Assembly: GCA_051010055.1 (NCBI GenBank)
Contig: JBPCVY010000096.1
Span: 1-16,468, forward strand
Length of the DNA stretch: 16,468 nucleotides
Direction of reading: 5' to 3'
Source: CAJQND01 sp051010055
Lineage (GTDB): Bacteria; Pseudomonadota; Alphaproteobacteria; Rhizobiales; CAJQND01
This document shows, piece by piece, positions 1 to 6,776 of this stretch. The notes under the pieces were generated by a model. It ran no database searches, had not been told where the DNA came from, and saw only the letters and a list, made by a program, of their open reading frames with translations. The stretch's first letter is position 1, and every line of letters starts with the position of its first letter. A program made the translations under genes and the position numbers.

Positions 1-158
1 GCAAACAGGGGCTTGGTGACGATTTCCTCAAGCCGCTTCATCTGCATCGAAACAGCGGACTGGGTCTTGTGCACCTCATCGCCCGCCTTGGAAAAGCTTC
101 CCGTATCAGCGATGGAGATGAAAGTTCTCAGTAAATCCACGTCGAGATTCAGAGCCAT
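1..158 (-). CDS. LysR-type transcriptional regulator, N-terminal part (cut by window edge)
   Basis: The first 52 residues of a LysR-type regulator read from an ATG at 158 to the window edge. They form the typical N-terminal winged helix-turn-helix: LLRTFISIADTGSFSKAG, then a recognition helix with TQSAVSMQMKRLEE. The aromatic and Ser residues of the GSFSKAG turn and the S-A-V-S-x-Q-x-K/R-x-L-E pattern are family hallmarks. GGAGAA lies about 5 bases before the ATG as ribosome binding site. The effector-binding domain is outside the window, so ligand and targets cannot be inferred. It is divergent from the DUF1127 gene at 331, a layout I recall as common in rhizobia, which suggests that it may control that gene and itself. 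Family assignment is secure; specific function is unknown. Confidence 0.9.
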   Translation of the reverse strand, partial: MALNLDVDLLRTFISIADTGSFSKAGDEVHKTQSAVSMQMKRLEEIVTKPLF

Positions 159-194
159 GAGGGTTCTCCAAATACATCAAAATTGCTTATGTAT

Positions 195-224
195 AATATA
201 AAATATATTCGTTGGATAAATCAA
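195..224 (-). promoter_or_regulatory. Candidate sigma-70-type promoter of the lysR-type gene
   Basis: On the minus strand, TTGATT (224-219) and TATATT (200-195) are separated by 18 bases, matching 4 of 6 and 5 of 6 positions of the -35 and -10 consensus. The start codon at 158 would follow a leader of about 30 bases. The region is AT-rich, so chance matches are possible. Confidence 0.4.
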
Positions 225-237
225 TAGCGATACGCTA
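225..237. promoter_or_regulatory. Candidate LysR-type operator (T-N11-A palindrome)
   Basis: TAGCG-ATA-CGCTA is a perfect 5-bp inverted repeat with a 3-base centre and has exactly the T-N11-A form bound by LysR-type regulators. It abuts the candidate -35 box of the divergent lysR-type gene, where autoregulating LysR proteins usually bind, and lies about 94 bases upstream of the DUF1127 start. Binding by this regulator is inferred from position and form only. Confidence 0.45.
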
Positions 238-290
238 AATTAGCTTCATCACAAGGCAAACGCCACTTGGCCCCGGAGCGCGGGGCGCAA

Positions 291-313
291 CGCGGAAAGT
301 TTCTATTTCCGCG
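291..313 (+). promoter_or_regulatory. Leader hairpin just upstream of the DUF1127 ribosome binding site
   Basis: CGCGGAAA (291-298) and TTTCCGCG (306-313) are perfect 8-bp complementary arms around a 7-base loop. The stem ends 3 bases before the AGGAG ribosome binding site (317-321) of the DUF1127 gene. It is not followed by a T run, so it does not look like an intrinsic terminator. It could affect translation or mRNA stability, or be a protein-binding dyad. Confidence 0.5.
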
Positions 314-330
314 AACAGGAGACCATTGCG

Positions 331-612
331 ATGAAAAACGCTCAGACAATTACAGCTGTTCCGTCATTTCCTGGACGCGCGATTTTCGGGAAATTGCAAG
401 CACGGCTCCATAACTGGCAGGTGCGCAGAAAAATCCGCGCACTTGGCGATTTGGAAGACCGCATGCTGCAGGATATCGGTGTTACCCGCGACGACATTTA
501 TTGGGCATCTCGACTTCCGACAGCTATGAATTCGGCCCATGAACTGGAGCGTGCTTCTCAGTTGCGCCGCAGGAAGGTGGGCGGTGCGGATACCTGTATC
601 GCCGCAGTTTAA
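331..612 (+). CDS. DUF1127 domain small protein
   Basis: A 93-residue basic protein with a DUF1127 (YjiS-like) segment at about residues 22-62. The family signature is the arginine-rich helix followed by L-x-D-L-E-D-R-M-L-x-D-I-G-V-T-R-D-D-I. The family is common in alphaproteobacteria; some short members are reported to affect RNA turnover and phosphate or carbon metabolism, but this member's role cannot be read from sequence. The C-terminal part (63-93, ending TCIAAV) is less conserved in character and rich in Arg and Ala. AGGAG at 317-321 supports the ATG at 331. It is divergent from the LysR-type gene and convergent with the DUF937 gene, whose stop is 12 bases away. Family call is firm, function unknown. 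Confidence 0.88.
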   Translation: MKNAQTITAVPSFPGRAIFGKLQARLHNWQVRRKIRALGDLEDRMLQDIGVTRDDIYWASRLPTAMNSAHELERASQLRRRKVGGADTCIAAV

Positions 613-624
613 AGTTGGCCTGTG

Positions 625-1413
625 CTAATAACGCCGACCGCGGATGGCCTGCTCCACGGAGTTGAGAAGGTCATCTGCGGTCGTGCCACGGCTAGAGCCG
701 TGCCCGAGATAGTCATCTAGAATATCGCGCCCGCGTTGCGGGTCCTGGCGGAAGATCGAATCGTCAAACGTCATATCCGGCTTTTCGCTTGTGTCATATT
801 TCACGCCGCAACTTCGGCCACCGCCGCCACCGCCCAATATATCGCGCAAGATGTCGCCAAAACCGCCCGGGCCGTTTTGCGGCTGCGGGGCCGGTGCGCG
901 CCGTTGCTGGCCGCCGGCGCCGCCACCAAGAATATCACCCAGAATATCACCAAGACCGCCACCGCTGCCGCCGCGGGGCTGAGGCTGGCGGCCACCACCG
1001 CCCATGCCTTTGGTCAGCGAGCCAAGAATCATGGAAACAATGATGGGGAGCAACTTTTTCAAGATAGCAGCGCCGATGCCGGTTTCACCGGCAGCATAGT
1101 TTGCCACTTCCCGGCTGACTTCCTTGGAACCGAATACATGGCCAAGAATGCGGTTCCCGTCATCTGCCACATTATCGTATTGAGTTGCGTTCTCATCATC
1201 GAAATAGGCCTGATGATGACCATCGGAAAGGGCGCCTATAAGGCTGTCATAACCACCGTCATTGGCGGCATTGCGCCTTATGCCGGCGGCCAATACCGGG
1301 GCAAGCGCTTCAAAAGCCTGTGCGGTTTGCTGTTCGGAAAGGCCAAATTGGTGGCCAACATTCTTGTAGGCATTGCCGCCCTGGGCGGCTGCTAACAGGT
1401 CGATAAGATCCAT
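625..1413 (-). CDS. DUF937 family glycine-rich protein
   Basis: A 262-residue protein. The N-terminal part (about 1-135) matches the DUF937 (YidB-like) pattern: MDLIDLLAAAQGG, then a helix-rich stretch with FGLSEQQTAQAFEALAPVLAAGI and a GHVFGS segment, ending in a hydrophobic helix around LLPIIVSMILGSL (121-133). From about 137 it becomes Gly/Pro/Gln-rich with two related blocks, GGLGDILGDILGGGAGG (152-168) and GGFGDILRDILGGGGGG (183-199), and a weaker third with RDILDDYLG (229-237). One cysteine lies at 202. The ATG at 1413 is preferred to the upstream GTG at 1428 because AGGAA lies about 10 bases before it and the conserved start matches. There is no clear signal peptide. Role is unknown; it is divergent from the DUF2628 gene. 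Confidence 0.82.
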   Translation of the reverse strand: MDLIDLLAAAQGGNAYKNVGHQFGLSEQQTAQAFEALAPVLAAGIRRNAANDGGYDSLIGALSDGHHQAYFDDENATQYDNVADDGNRILGHVFGSKEVSREVANYAAGETGIGAAILKKLLPIIVSMILGSLTKGMGGGGRQPQPRGGSGGGLGDILGDILGGGAGGQQRRAPAPQPQNGPGGFGDILRDILGGGGGGRSCGVKYDTSEKPDMTFDDSIFRQDPQRGRDILDDYLGHGSSRGTTADDLLNSVEQAIRGRRY

Positions 1414-1453
1414 AAGAAAATTCCTCACTCGAATGCAATTGCTCTACAGATAG

Positions 1454-1474
1454 TGACGCAAATGGTCAGCGTCA
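1454..1474. promoter_or_regulatory. Inverted repeat between divergent DUF937 and DUF2628 genes
   Basis: TGACGC (1454-1459) and GCGTCA (1469-1474) form a perfect 6-bp inverted repeat with a 9-base spacer. It lies 41 bases upstream of the DUF937 start and about 100 bases upstream of the DUF2628 gene, a suitable place for an operator acting on one or both genes. No regulator is identified. Confidence 0.35.
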
Positions 1475-1574
1475 AACGACAGCAACGGCCAAATCCCATA
1501 CAAGCCCGCCGCTTTTGTATTTTGTTAAGCGTAATATGGCATTTTTTTGGACATGGTTAGCTGGGAGAATTGCC

Positions 1575-2933
1575 ATGTCGATTGGTACAGAGCGCCAAGA
1601 AGCGCACCAACCTGCAGTGGAGAGAGATTTGGATGAGAATTCACAGGCCTCACCTCCGGGTGTGCAATCCGCAAAAGCTGCAGATTTGGTGGAAGTGAAC
1701 GATGACTTTCCGGCGGAAAATGAAGTCTCTGGTTCCCCCGTTCATGAACAGACCGGCGCCATCGCAAATGCATTTGCCACCAAAGGCGCAAACACAGGCT
1801 TTGAAAACGTCCCGCCTGTATCCGAATTGCCGGACCGCGCCGTGCGCGCTAATGCGAACTTTACTGGCGATGACCCGTTTTCCATGCCTATCCCGGATGT
1901 ACTGGCAGAACAATCCGAACCAAGTTCTGCTGAACAAACCGAAACCGGCGATGCAGCAGGAAATATTCCCGAAGCGCTGGCAGCCCTTTCTGAGCCGGAC
2001 CCTGCGAACGTTGCAACAAACGAAAATTTTGATGCAGATCCCGGAGATGAGAATGAACCAAACTTGAAGTTTGCAAATGTGACAGCCGGGGAAACCTTGC
2101 CAACCGGTGACGAAGAAACTTCATCAGATGAAGTCAAAAATGCAGATAGCAGTGAAGATGTAGAGAACGCCGAAGCCCAAGACGAAGAGGGCGATGCAGA
2201 ATCTGCTGAACAAATCCTGGAAGAGGGGATCGCCACTGCCGAACCAAAAATCGACACCCTTCCAGAAGGTACAGACCGGGAAACAGCCGATCAGCTTCGC
2301 AGCAGCGATTTGCGGGTGATTGCGGCAAGCGCGCTTGGTAGTTCCAGATTGGACAAATGGAAAAGACGCCGGCGGGAAAAAGCCAACAAGAAAGCTGCCG
2401 CCAAAAGGCAAAAGCCCCAAGTAGCCGTACAAGCAGCAGCTGAAATCGGAATTTCTGAAACCATCGCTGGCTTACCAAACAAAACAAGTGAAAAGCCGGT
2501 GCGCGAGGAAGTTTCCCTTTTCGCTGGCCCCAATGCTGAAACCTATATAGAGGCTTGGGAGGCGGCCAAGTCGACCGATGGCGTGCCGGAGAAAAGCTGG
2601 TCAATGCCGGCATTTGCATTTTCCATTGCATGGTTCTCATACCGGAAGCTCTATATGGCAGCCATGCTTGCGCTTATCGCGTTCGCTGCGGCAACCGTCT
2701 ACAATCCAATTTTGGGAATTGTTGTATTGGGCGCTTCAATGGTGTGCGCCGGCCTTTACGGAAAATCCATTTATGCACGCCACGCGGAAACGGTAATCCG
2801 GCAGAAAATCAAGAAAGCCAAGGGGCCGGACAGGTATATTTCAGCGCTTGTGCGCTCAGGCGGCGTTTCCTGGCCGATGGGCATTTTCACAGCGGCGCTG
2901 GTTATCGCGGTTTTTGCTGTACACGTTCCATAA
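1575..2933 (+). CDS. Acidic low-complexity protein with C-terminal DUF2628-like membrane domain
   Basis: A 452-residue protein in three parts. Residues 1-245 are a strongly acidic, probably disordered region rich in Glu, Asp, Ala, Asn and Pro, with a degenerate 25-residue repeat (IPDVLAEQSEP at 106 and IPEALAALSEP at 131). Residues 258-280 are a basic patch containing KWKRRRREK. Residues from about 318 resemble DUF2628: AETYIEAWEAA, then WSMPAFAFSIAWFSYRKLYM, hydrophobic segments near 359-377 and 378-396, the YARHAE motif at 400-405, and a final segment near 434-451. The ATG at 1575 follows GGGAGAA; an upstream in-frame start at 1515 lacks a ribosome binding site. A cytoplasmic acidic arm anchored to the inner membrane is plausible. 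Function is unknown. It converges on the MATE gene 17 bases downstream. Confidence 0.75.
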   Translation: MSIGTERQEAHQPAVERDLDENSQASPPGVQSAKAADLVEVNDDFPAENEVSGSPVHEQTGAIANAFATKGANTGFENVPPVSELPDRAVRANANFTGDDPFSMPIPDVLAEQSEPSSAEQTETGDAAGNIPEALAALSEPDPANVATNENFDADPGDENEPNLKFANVTAGETLPTGDEETSSDEVKNADSSEDVENAEAQDEEGDAESAEQILEEGIATAEPKIDTLPEGTDRETADQLRSSDLRVIAASALGSSRLDKWKRRRREKANKKAAAKRQKPQVAVQAAAEIGISETIAGLPNKTSEKPVREEVSLFAGPNAETYIEAWEAAKSTDGVPEKSWSMPAFAFSIAWFSYRKLYMAAMLALIAFAAATVYNPILGIVVLGASMVCAGLYGKSIYARHAETVIRQKIKKAKGPDRYISALVRSGGVSWPMGIFTAALVIAVFAVHVP

Positions 2934-2950
2934 AGCCAAGAAGGGTAGCG

Positions 2951-4336
2951 TCAGGCGTGTATTGAGTCATGGCGGGCATTGAGCTTTGAAATCAAACGCA
3001 TGCCGGCCCATACGGCAGCAATCCCAAACAAGACCTGCCCGATTGCATGGCCTGCGATAACGCCCATGGGCCCGGCAATTGCAGCACCAATCGTCACAAA
3101 AGGCACGGTTCCAATCGTCGCCCGCGCCCAATTGAAGAGCGTTGAATAGTGTGGCTTGCCGAGATTGTTGAAACTTGCGTTAGAAACAAACAGCAAGCCG
3201 CCGAACAACCAGGAAATACCAATCCAGGTGCAGAAAAACCCAATAATGGCAGTAGCCTCCGGGCCAGCACTGAAAAGACGGGCAATGGCGTCTTGCGACA
3301 GATATAAAATCAACGAAGTGGTAAGCACGTAAACGGCGGTAAACTTTACCGCATCAAAGTAGCTCTGCTGCACCCTGTCGAACCGCTTGGCGCCGAAATT
3401 CTGGCCAATGATTGGCCCAAGGGCGCCAGACAATGAAAACACCACTCCAAACGCAATCGGCACCAGCCGGGTCACGACAGCCAGGGCGGCAACCGCACCC
3501 GGCCCAAAGGGCGCCATGGCGAACGTCACATAAGCATTTCCCACCGGTGTTGCGACCTGCGTGGCGATGGCGGGCAGGGCGATGTGCAAAATCGGCTTCA
3601 TGTCGCGCTTGAGGCTTGAAACCTGAGGCCAAACAAGAAAACCATGCACCGTGTGGGTGCCGTAGAACCCGACGATCAGGATGGTGATGCGGGCAATAAC
3701 CGATGCGAATGCCGCCCCGTCCACGCCAAGGTCTGCGCCAAAAATCAAAATCGGATCAAGTACTGCATTCACAATGCCGCCGGAAAGGGTGACATACATG
3801 GCCCGTTTTGCATCGCCCAGGGCGCGCAAAATGCCGGACAGGCAAATGCCAATGCCGAGTATTGGGAAGGAAGGGATAACGATTTCGATGAAACTTTTCG
3901 CATAGGCAAGCGCTTCACCTTCCGCGCCAAGACCGGTGAGGATGGCTTCGCGCGCAAACCACAGCAAAACCGCCACTGTAGTGGTGAGAATAAACGAAAA
4001 AAGCAAGGTAGAGGCGGCAAGTCGTTGGGCGCGCTTTTCCTTACCGGCACCCAATGCCTTGGAAACAAGCGCGGTAATTGTGATGCTCAGACCGATACCG
4101 ATGGACAGGTTTATGAAAAATATGGCGCCTGCAAAACCGATCGCACCGGCAACCTGCGCCTCGCCAAGAATTGACAGGAAGAACATATCGGCAAAGTCGA
4201 CGAAAAAAATCGACATCAGGCCGACCGACCCGGTGAGGGTCATCACCACAACATGACGCATCGTTGAGCCGGTAGTGAACTTTGCTTCACGCTTGGGGAG
4301 TTGGGTTTGCGCTTCTGTGCCGTTTGTGTGTGTCAA
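2951..4336 (-). CDS. MATE family efflux transporter
   Basis: A 461-residue inner-membrane protein, a usual length for MATE (multidrug and toxic compound extrusion) antiporters, with about 12 hydrophobic segments in two related halves. Family features include the first helix region GLMSIFFVDFADMFFLSILGE, the loop ALVSKALGAGKEKRAQRLAAS after helix 2, and GPIIGQNFGAKRFDRVQ in the second half. MATE proteins export cations or drugs in exchange for Na+ or H+; the substrate here cannot be told. The start appears to be TTG at 4336, overlapping the tldD stop (TTGA). The next ATG (4261) has no ribosome binding site and would drop the FTTGSTMRHVVVM stretch that belongs to the family's N-terminus. Overlap suggests coupled translation with tldD. 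The family call is firm, the start moderately so. Confidence 0.9.
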   Translation of the reverse strand: MTHTNGTEAQTQLPKREAKFTTGSTMRHVVVMTLTGSVGLMSIFFVDFADMFFLSILGEAQVAGAIGFAGAIFFINLSIGIGLSITITALVSKALGAGKEKRAQRLAASTLLFSFILTTTVAVLLWFAREAILTGLGAEGEALAYAKSFIEIVIPSFPILGIGICLSGILRALGDAKRAMYVTLSGGIVNAVLDPILIFGADLGVDGAAFASVIARITILIVGFYGTHTVHGFLVWPQVSSLKRDMKPILHIALPAIATQVATPVGNAYVTFAMAPFGPGAVAALAVVTRLVPIAFGVVFSLSGALGPIIGQNFGAKRFDRVQQSYFDAVKFTAVYVLTTSLILYLSQDAIARLFSAGPEATAIIGFFCTWIGISWLFGGLLFVSNASFNNLGKPHYSTLFNWARATIGTVPFVTIGAAIAGPMGVIAGHAIGQVLFGIAAVWAGMRLISKLNARHDSIHA

Positions 4337-5760
4337 TTGCCGGTGCCGCCGACAGTCATCGCGTCAATGCGCAATGTCGGCTGGCCAACGCCCACAGGCA
4401 CCCATTGGCCGGATTTTCCGCACGTGCCGGTACCAGTATCAAGTGCCATATCATTGCCAATCATCGAAACCCTGGTCAGAGCATCCGGCCCATTGCCAAT
4501 TAGGGTTGCCCCTTTCACCGGGTGGCTGATCTTGCCATCTTCGATGCGGTAGGCCTCGGTGCATGTGAATACGAACTTGCCCGATGTGATATCGACCGAC
4601 CCGCCACCAAATGAAACGGCAAAAAGGCCATCTTTAACAGATGTGACAATTTCTTCCGGCGCCTTGTCGCCGCCCAGCATGTATGTGTTCGTCATGCGTG
4701 GCATAGGCTGGTGGGCATAAGACTGACGGCGCCCGTTGCCGGTTGGCTCAACGCCCATCAGGCGGGCATTCAACCTGTCCTGCATAAAGCCTTTCAAGAT
4801 GCCATCTTCAATCAGCACCGTGTTCTTTGTGGGCGTTCCCTCATCATCAAGGCTTAGCGAGCCGCGCAGGTTTTCCAGGGTGCCATCGTCTACAACTGTG
4901 ACCCCGGGTGAAGCAACCTGCTCGCCGATGAGCCCGGCAAATGCAGATGTCTTCTTGCGGTTGAAATCGCCCTCAAGACCATGCCCTACCGCTTCATGCA
5001 GCAAGATGCCCGGCCAGCCCGGAGCCAGCACCACGTCCATTTCGCCGGCAGGTGCCTCTACGGCTTCCAGGTTCGTTCTGGCTTGCGCGAGCGCCTTATG
5101 CACAGCGTCCTGCCAGCTTTCTTCGGCGATAAACTGTCCATATGCAGCACGCCCGCCGAGGCTGTGGCTGCCTGTCTCCTGGCGGTCTCCTTTTCCCGTA
5201 ACAACCGAAACCGTGAGCCTCACAAGGGGGCGGAAATCGCTGATCGGCCCGGTATCAGGGCGCATGATTTCAACTGCCTGCCAGCTGCCGGCAAGAGAAA
5301 CCGAAACCTGGCGCACATCTTCACCTTGCCTGCGGGCATAGGCATCAATAGTGCGCAGGAGAGAAACCTTGTCATCAAAACTTTCCGAGCCGAGGGGGTT
5401 GTCCGCACTGTAAAGTCGCCTATTGGTTCGTTGCGGCGCGCTGGCGAAAGTTCCACCGTGCCCGGTGCGAACGGCCCGAACTGCATCTGATGCACGCTTG
5501 AGCGCTGCTTCAGAAAGCTCGGAAGCATGGGCATAACCTGTTGCCTCACCGCAGATAGCCCGCAGGCCGAAACCCTGGTTGGTATTGAAGCTTGCCGTTT
5601 TCAGTTTGCCATCATCGAAAAGCAAAGCCTCGGTCTGGTTATACTCCAGAAAAAGTTCACCGTCGTCACACCCAATAAGAGTGTCTTCCAGCACTGTCTT
5701 TGCCCGATCCCGGTCCAGACCGGTGCTTGAGAAGAAAAGATTTTCTGACGGTTTGCTCAT
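4333..5760 (-). CDS. tldD: Metalloprotease TldD
   Basis: A 475-residue protein close to the length of E. coli TldD (about 480). The zinc motif HEAVGH is at 255-260 in the context LLHEAVGHGLEGDFNRKK. The C-terminal end has GTCGKSGQWVPVGVGQPTLR, where Cys447 is the equivalent of the third metal ligand described for TldD. TldD forms a heterodimer with TldE (PmbA) in the cytoplasm. It trims unfolded peptides, matures microcin B17 in E. coli and is linked to CcdA antitoxin degradation. All visible catalytic residues are present, so it should be active if TldE is encoded elsewhere. The ATG at 5760 gives the family's N-terminus; an in-frame extension upstream runs into ialB and is rejected. It lies 16 bases after the ialB stop and overlaps the MATE gene. 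Confidence 0.95.
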   Translation of the reverse strand: MSKPSENLFFSSTGLDRDRAKTVLEDTLIGCDDGELFLEYNQTEALLFDDGKLKTASFNTNQGFGLRAICGEATGYAHASELSEAALKRASDAVRAVRTGHGGTFASAPQRTNRRLYSADNPLGSESFDDKVSLLRTIDAYARRQGEDVRQVSVSLAGSWQAVEIMRPDTGPISDFRPLVRLTVSVVTGKGDRQETGSHSLGGRAAYGQFIAEESWQDAVHKALAQARTNLEAVEAPAGEMDVVLAPGWPGILLHEAVGHGLEGDFNRKKTSAFAGLIGEQVASPGVTVVDDGTLENLRGSLSLDDEGTPTKNTVLIEDGILKGFMQDRLNARLMGVEPTGNGRRQSYAHQPMPRMTNTYMLGGDKAPEEIVTSVKDGLFAVSFGGGSVDITSGKFVFTCTEAYRIEDGKISHPVKGATLIGNGPDALTRVSMIGNDMALDTGTGTCGKSGQWVPVGVGQPTLRIDAMTVGGTGN

Positions 5761-5776
5761 GACAGCAGAAAATGCC

Positions 5777-6532
5777 TTAGGTTTTGTTGAGGGCTTCGAT
5801 TGATTTGGTGAACCCTTCAAGGGAAATCGGAAGGGTGACGCCGACGCCCGGGGCTTCATAGATGATAAAGTTTGCAACTGAACCCTTACGCATTTTGCCA
5901 AGTGTTTCGGGAGTGGCTTCCGCCAGCGCCATGCACGCCTGCGGCAGGCAACGGATAAAAGGAACGCGGCCAACAGGTGCGCCGTCCACCTCAAGTGCTA
6001 TGCCCAGCGGGAGATAAACGCCAATCGGCACCATAATACGCATCATGGTGACATCCTTGTCACCCTGCTTGGTTCTTCCGAGAATCAGGCTGAGGTTAAC
6101 CCCTTTGCGCTCAGGCGCCTGAGTTACCTGAACCATGCCACATTGGCGCGCCGGTTTGGCGGCTTGTTGGGGTTGGGCGGCAGTGGCTCCCGCCGTAAGA
6201 GGGTCTGCCTTGTTGGATTTACCACTTGCGCTTTGCTGCGGCGAGGTTGGCGCATTCTCGCACTGAACCTGCCATTTGCCATGGGCGGCAACAACATCGG
6301 GCGGCGGAGGCGCCTGGCGTTGGCCACCCTGTGCCTGGCGCTGCTGCTGCAAGCGTTGAAGCTGCTGAAGGGTTTGAACGCGCGGACCGGGCGGTGGTGC
6401 CTTCCTGGTTTGCGGCTGCTGCGTTTGTTGCTGGGCAAGCGCTGAAAATTCGCCAACAGGTGCAAGCAGCACAAGCCCAATTGCTGCAGTAAATAGAGGC
6501 ATAATTGCTCTGCAAACAAAAATTCGATTCAT
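5777..6532 (-). CDS. Invasion-associated locus B (IalB) family periplasmic protein
   Basis: A 251-residue secreted protein. An N-terminal signal peptide (basic MNRIFVCR, hydrophobic 9-25) probably ends at ALA-Q near residue 33. It is followed by a Gln/Pro-rich low-complexity stretch (34-80, LQQLQRLQQQRQAQGG, then PPPP). The IalB domain begins near HGKWQVQCE (84-92) and includes MMRIMVPIGVYLPLGIALEVDG and PFIRCLPQACMA. Four cysteines (91, 131, 195, 200) probably form two disulfides. IalB of Bartonella promotes erythrocyte invasion, but homologues are widespread in free-living alphaproteobacteria and a virulence role should not be assumed. AAGGAAA lies about 10 bases before the ATG at 6532. It heads a likely operon with tldD and the MATE gene and is divergent from the cox genes. 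Confidence 0.85.
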   Translation of the reverse strand: MNRIFVCRAIMPLFTAAIGLVLLAPVGEFSALAQQQTQQPQTRKAPPPGPRVQTLQQLQRLQQQRQAQGGQRQAPPPPDVVAAHGKWQVQCENAPTSPQQSASGKSNKADPLTAGATAAQPQQAAKPARQCGMVQVTQAPERKGVNLSLILGRTKQGDKDVTMMRIMVPIGVYLPLGIALEVDGAPVGRVPFIRCLPQACMALAEATPETLGKMRKGSVANFIIYEAPGVGVTLPISLEGFTKSIEALNKT

Positions 6533-6644
6533 CTTGTTAAGTTTCCTTGATGACGCGCATTGCGTTCGGCATTTGCCGCTTTCTAACGCGAGAATTGAGT
6601 GATTGCCAGTAGCGAGTGCCCTTGGGAGCAAAATTCGGCAGGTT

Positions 6645-6667
6645 TTTGACCAGCTAATTGTGTCAAA
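6645..6667. promoter_or_regulatory. Inverted repeat TTTGAC-N11-GTCAAA upstream of ialB
   Basis: Perfect 6-bp arms lie at 6645-6650 and 6662-6667, 113-135 bases upstream of the ialB start. The right arm read on the minus strand includes TTGACA, a perfect -35 hexamer, but no good -10 lies 16-18 bases further on. It may be an operator, a promoter element, or chance. Confidence 0.3.
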
Positions 6668-6747
6668 TAGTCGCGTAAAACAGGGCCCGCGGGCGCAAAA
6701 CCGGGTTCATGGCGAGTGTGGCCAGTTGGGCAGGGCGGTTATGACTA

Positions 6748-6776
6748 TTGTCTAACTCTTTGCATTACAACATAAA
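6748..6776 (+). promoter_or_regulatory. Weak candidate promoter upstream of the cox operon
   Basis: TTGTCT (6748-6753) and CATAAA (6771-6776) are separated by exactly 17 bases, each matching 4 of 6 consensus positions. If used, it would give a coxB leader of about 310 bases. Other weak matches exist nearer coxB, so this is only one candidate. Confidence 0.2.

Noticed and set aside
736..1395. Long plus-strand reading frame (219 codons) opposite the DUF937 gene
   Set aside because: Antisense to a recognisable DUF937 protein; it arises from the GC-rich glycine codons of that gene and has no ribosome binding site or family resemblance.
1742..2257. 171-codon Ser-rich minus-strand reading frame inside the DUF2628 gene
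   Set aside because: The Ser/Ala/Phe run is the complement of the acidic Glu/Asp/Asn codons on the plus strand; no start signal.
5761..5994. N-terminal extension of TldD into ialB
   Set aside because: The extra 78 residues overlap the well-supported ialB gene in another frame, and TldD homologues start near the ATG at 5760.
6143..6445. Plus-strand 100-codon Leu/Arg-rich frame opposite ialB
   Set aside because: Complement of the Gln-rich low-complexity stretch of ialB; not a gene.
6685..6694. GCCCGCGGGC palindrome as an operator
   Set aside because: Ten-base GC palindromes are expected by chance in DNA of this composition, and position gives no further support.
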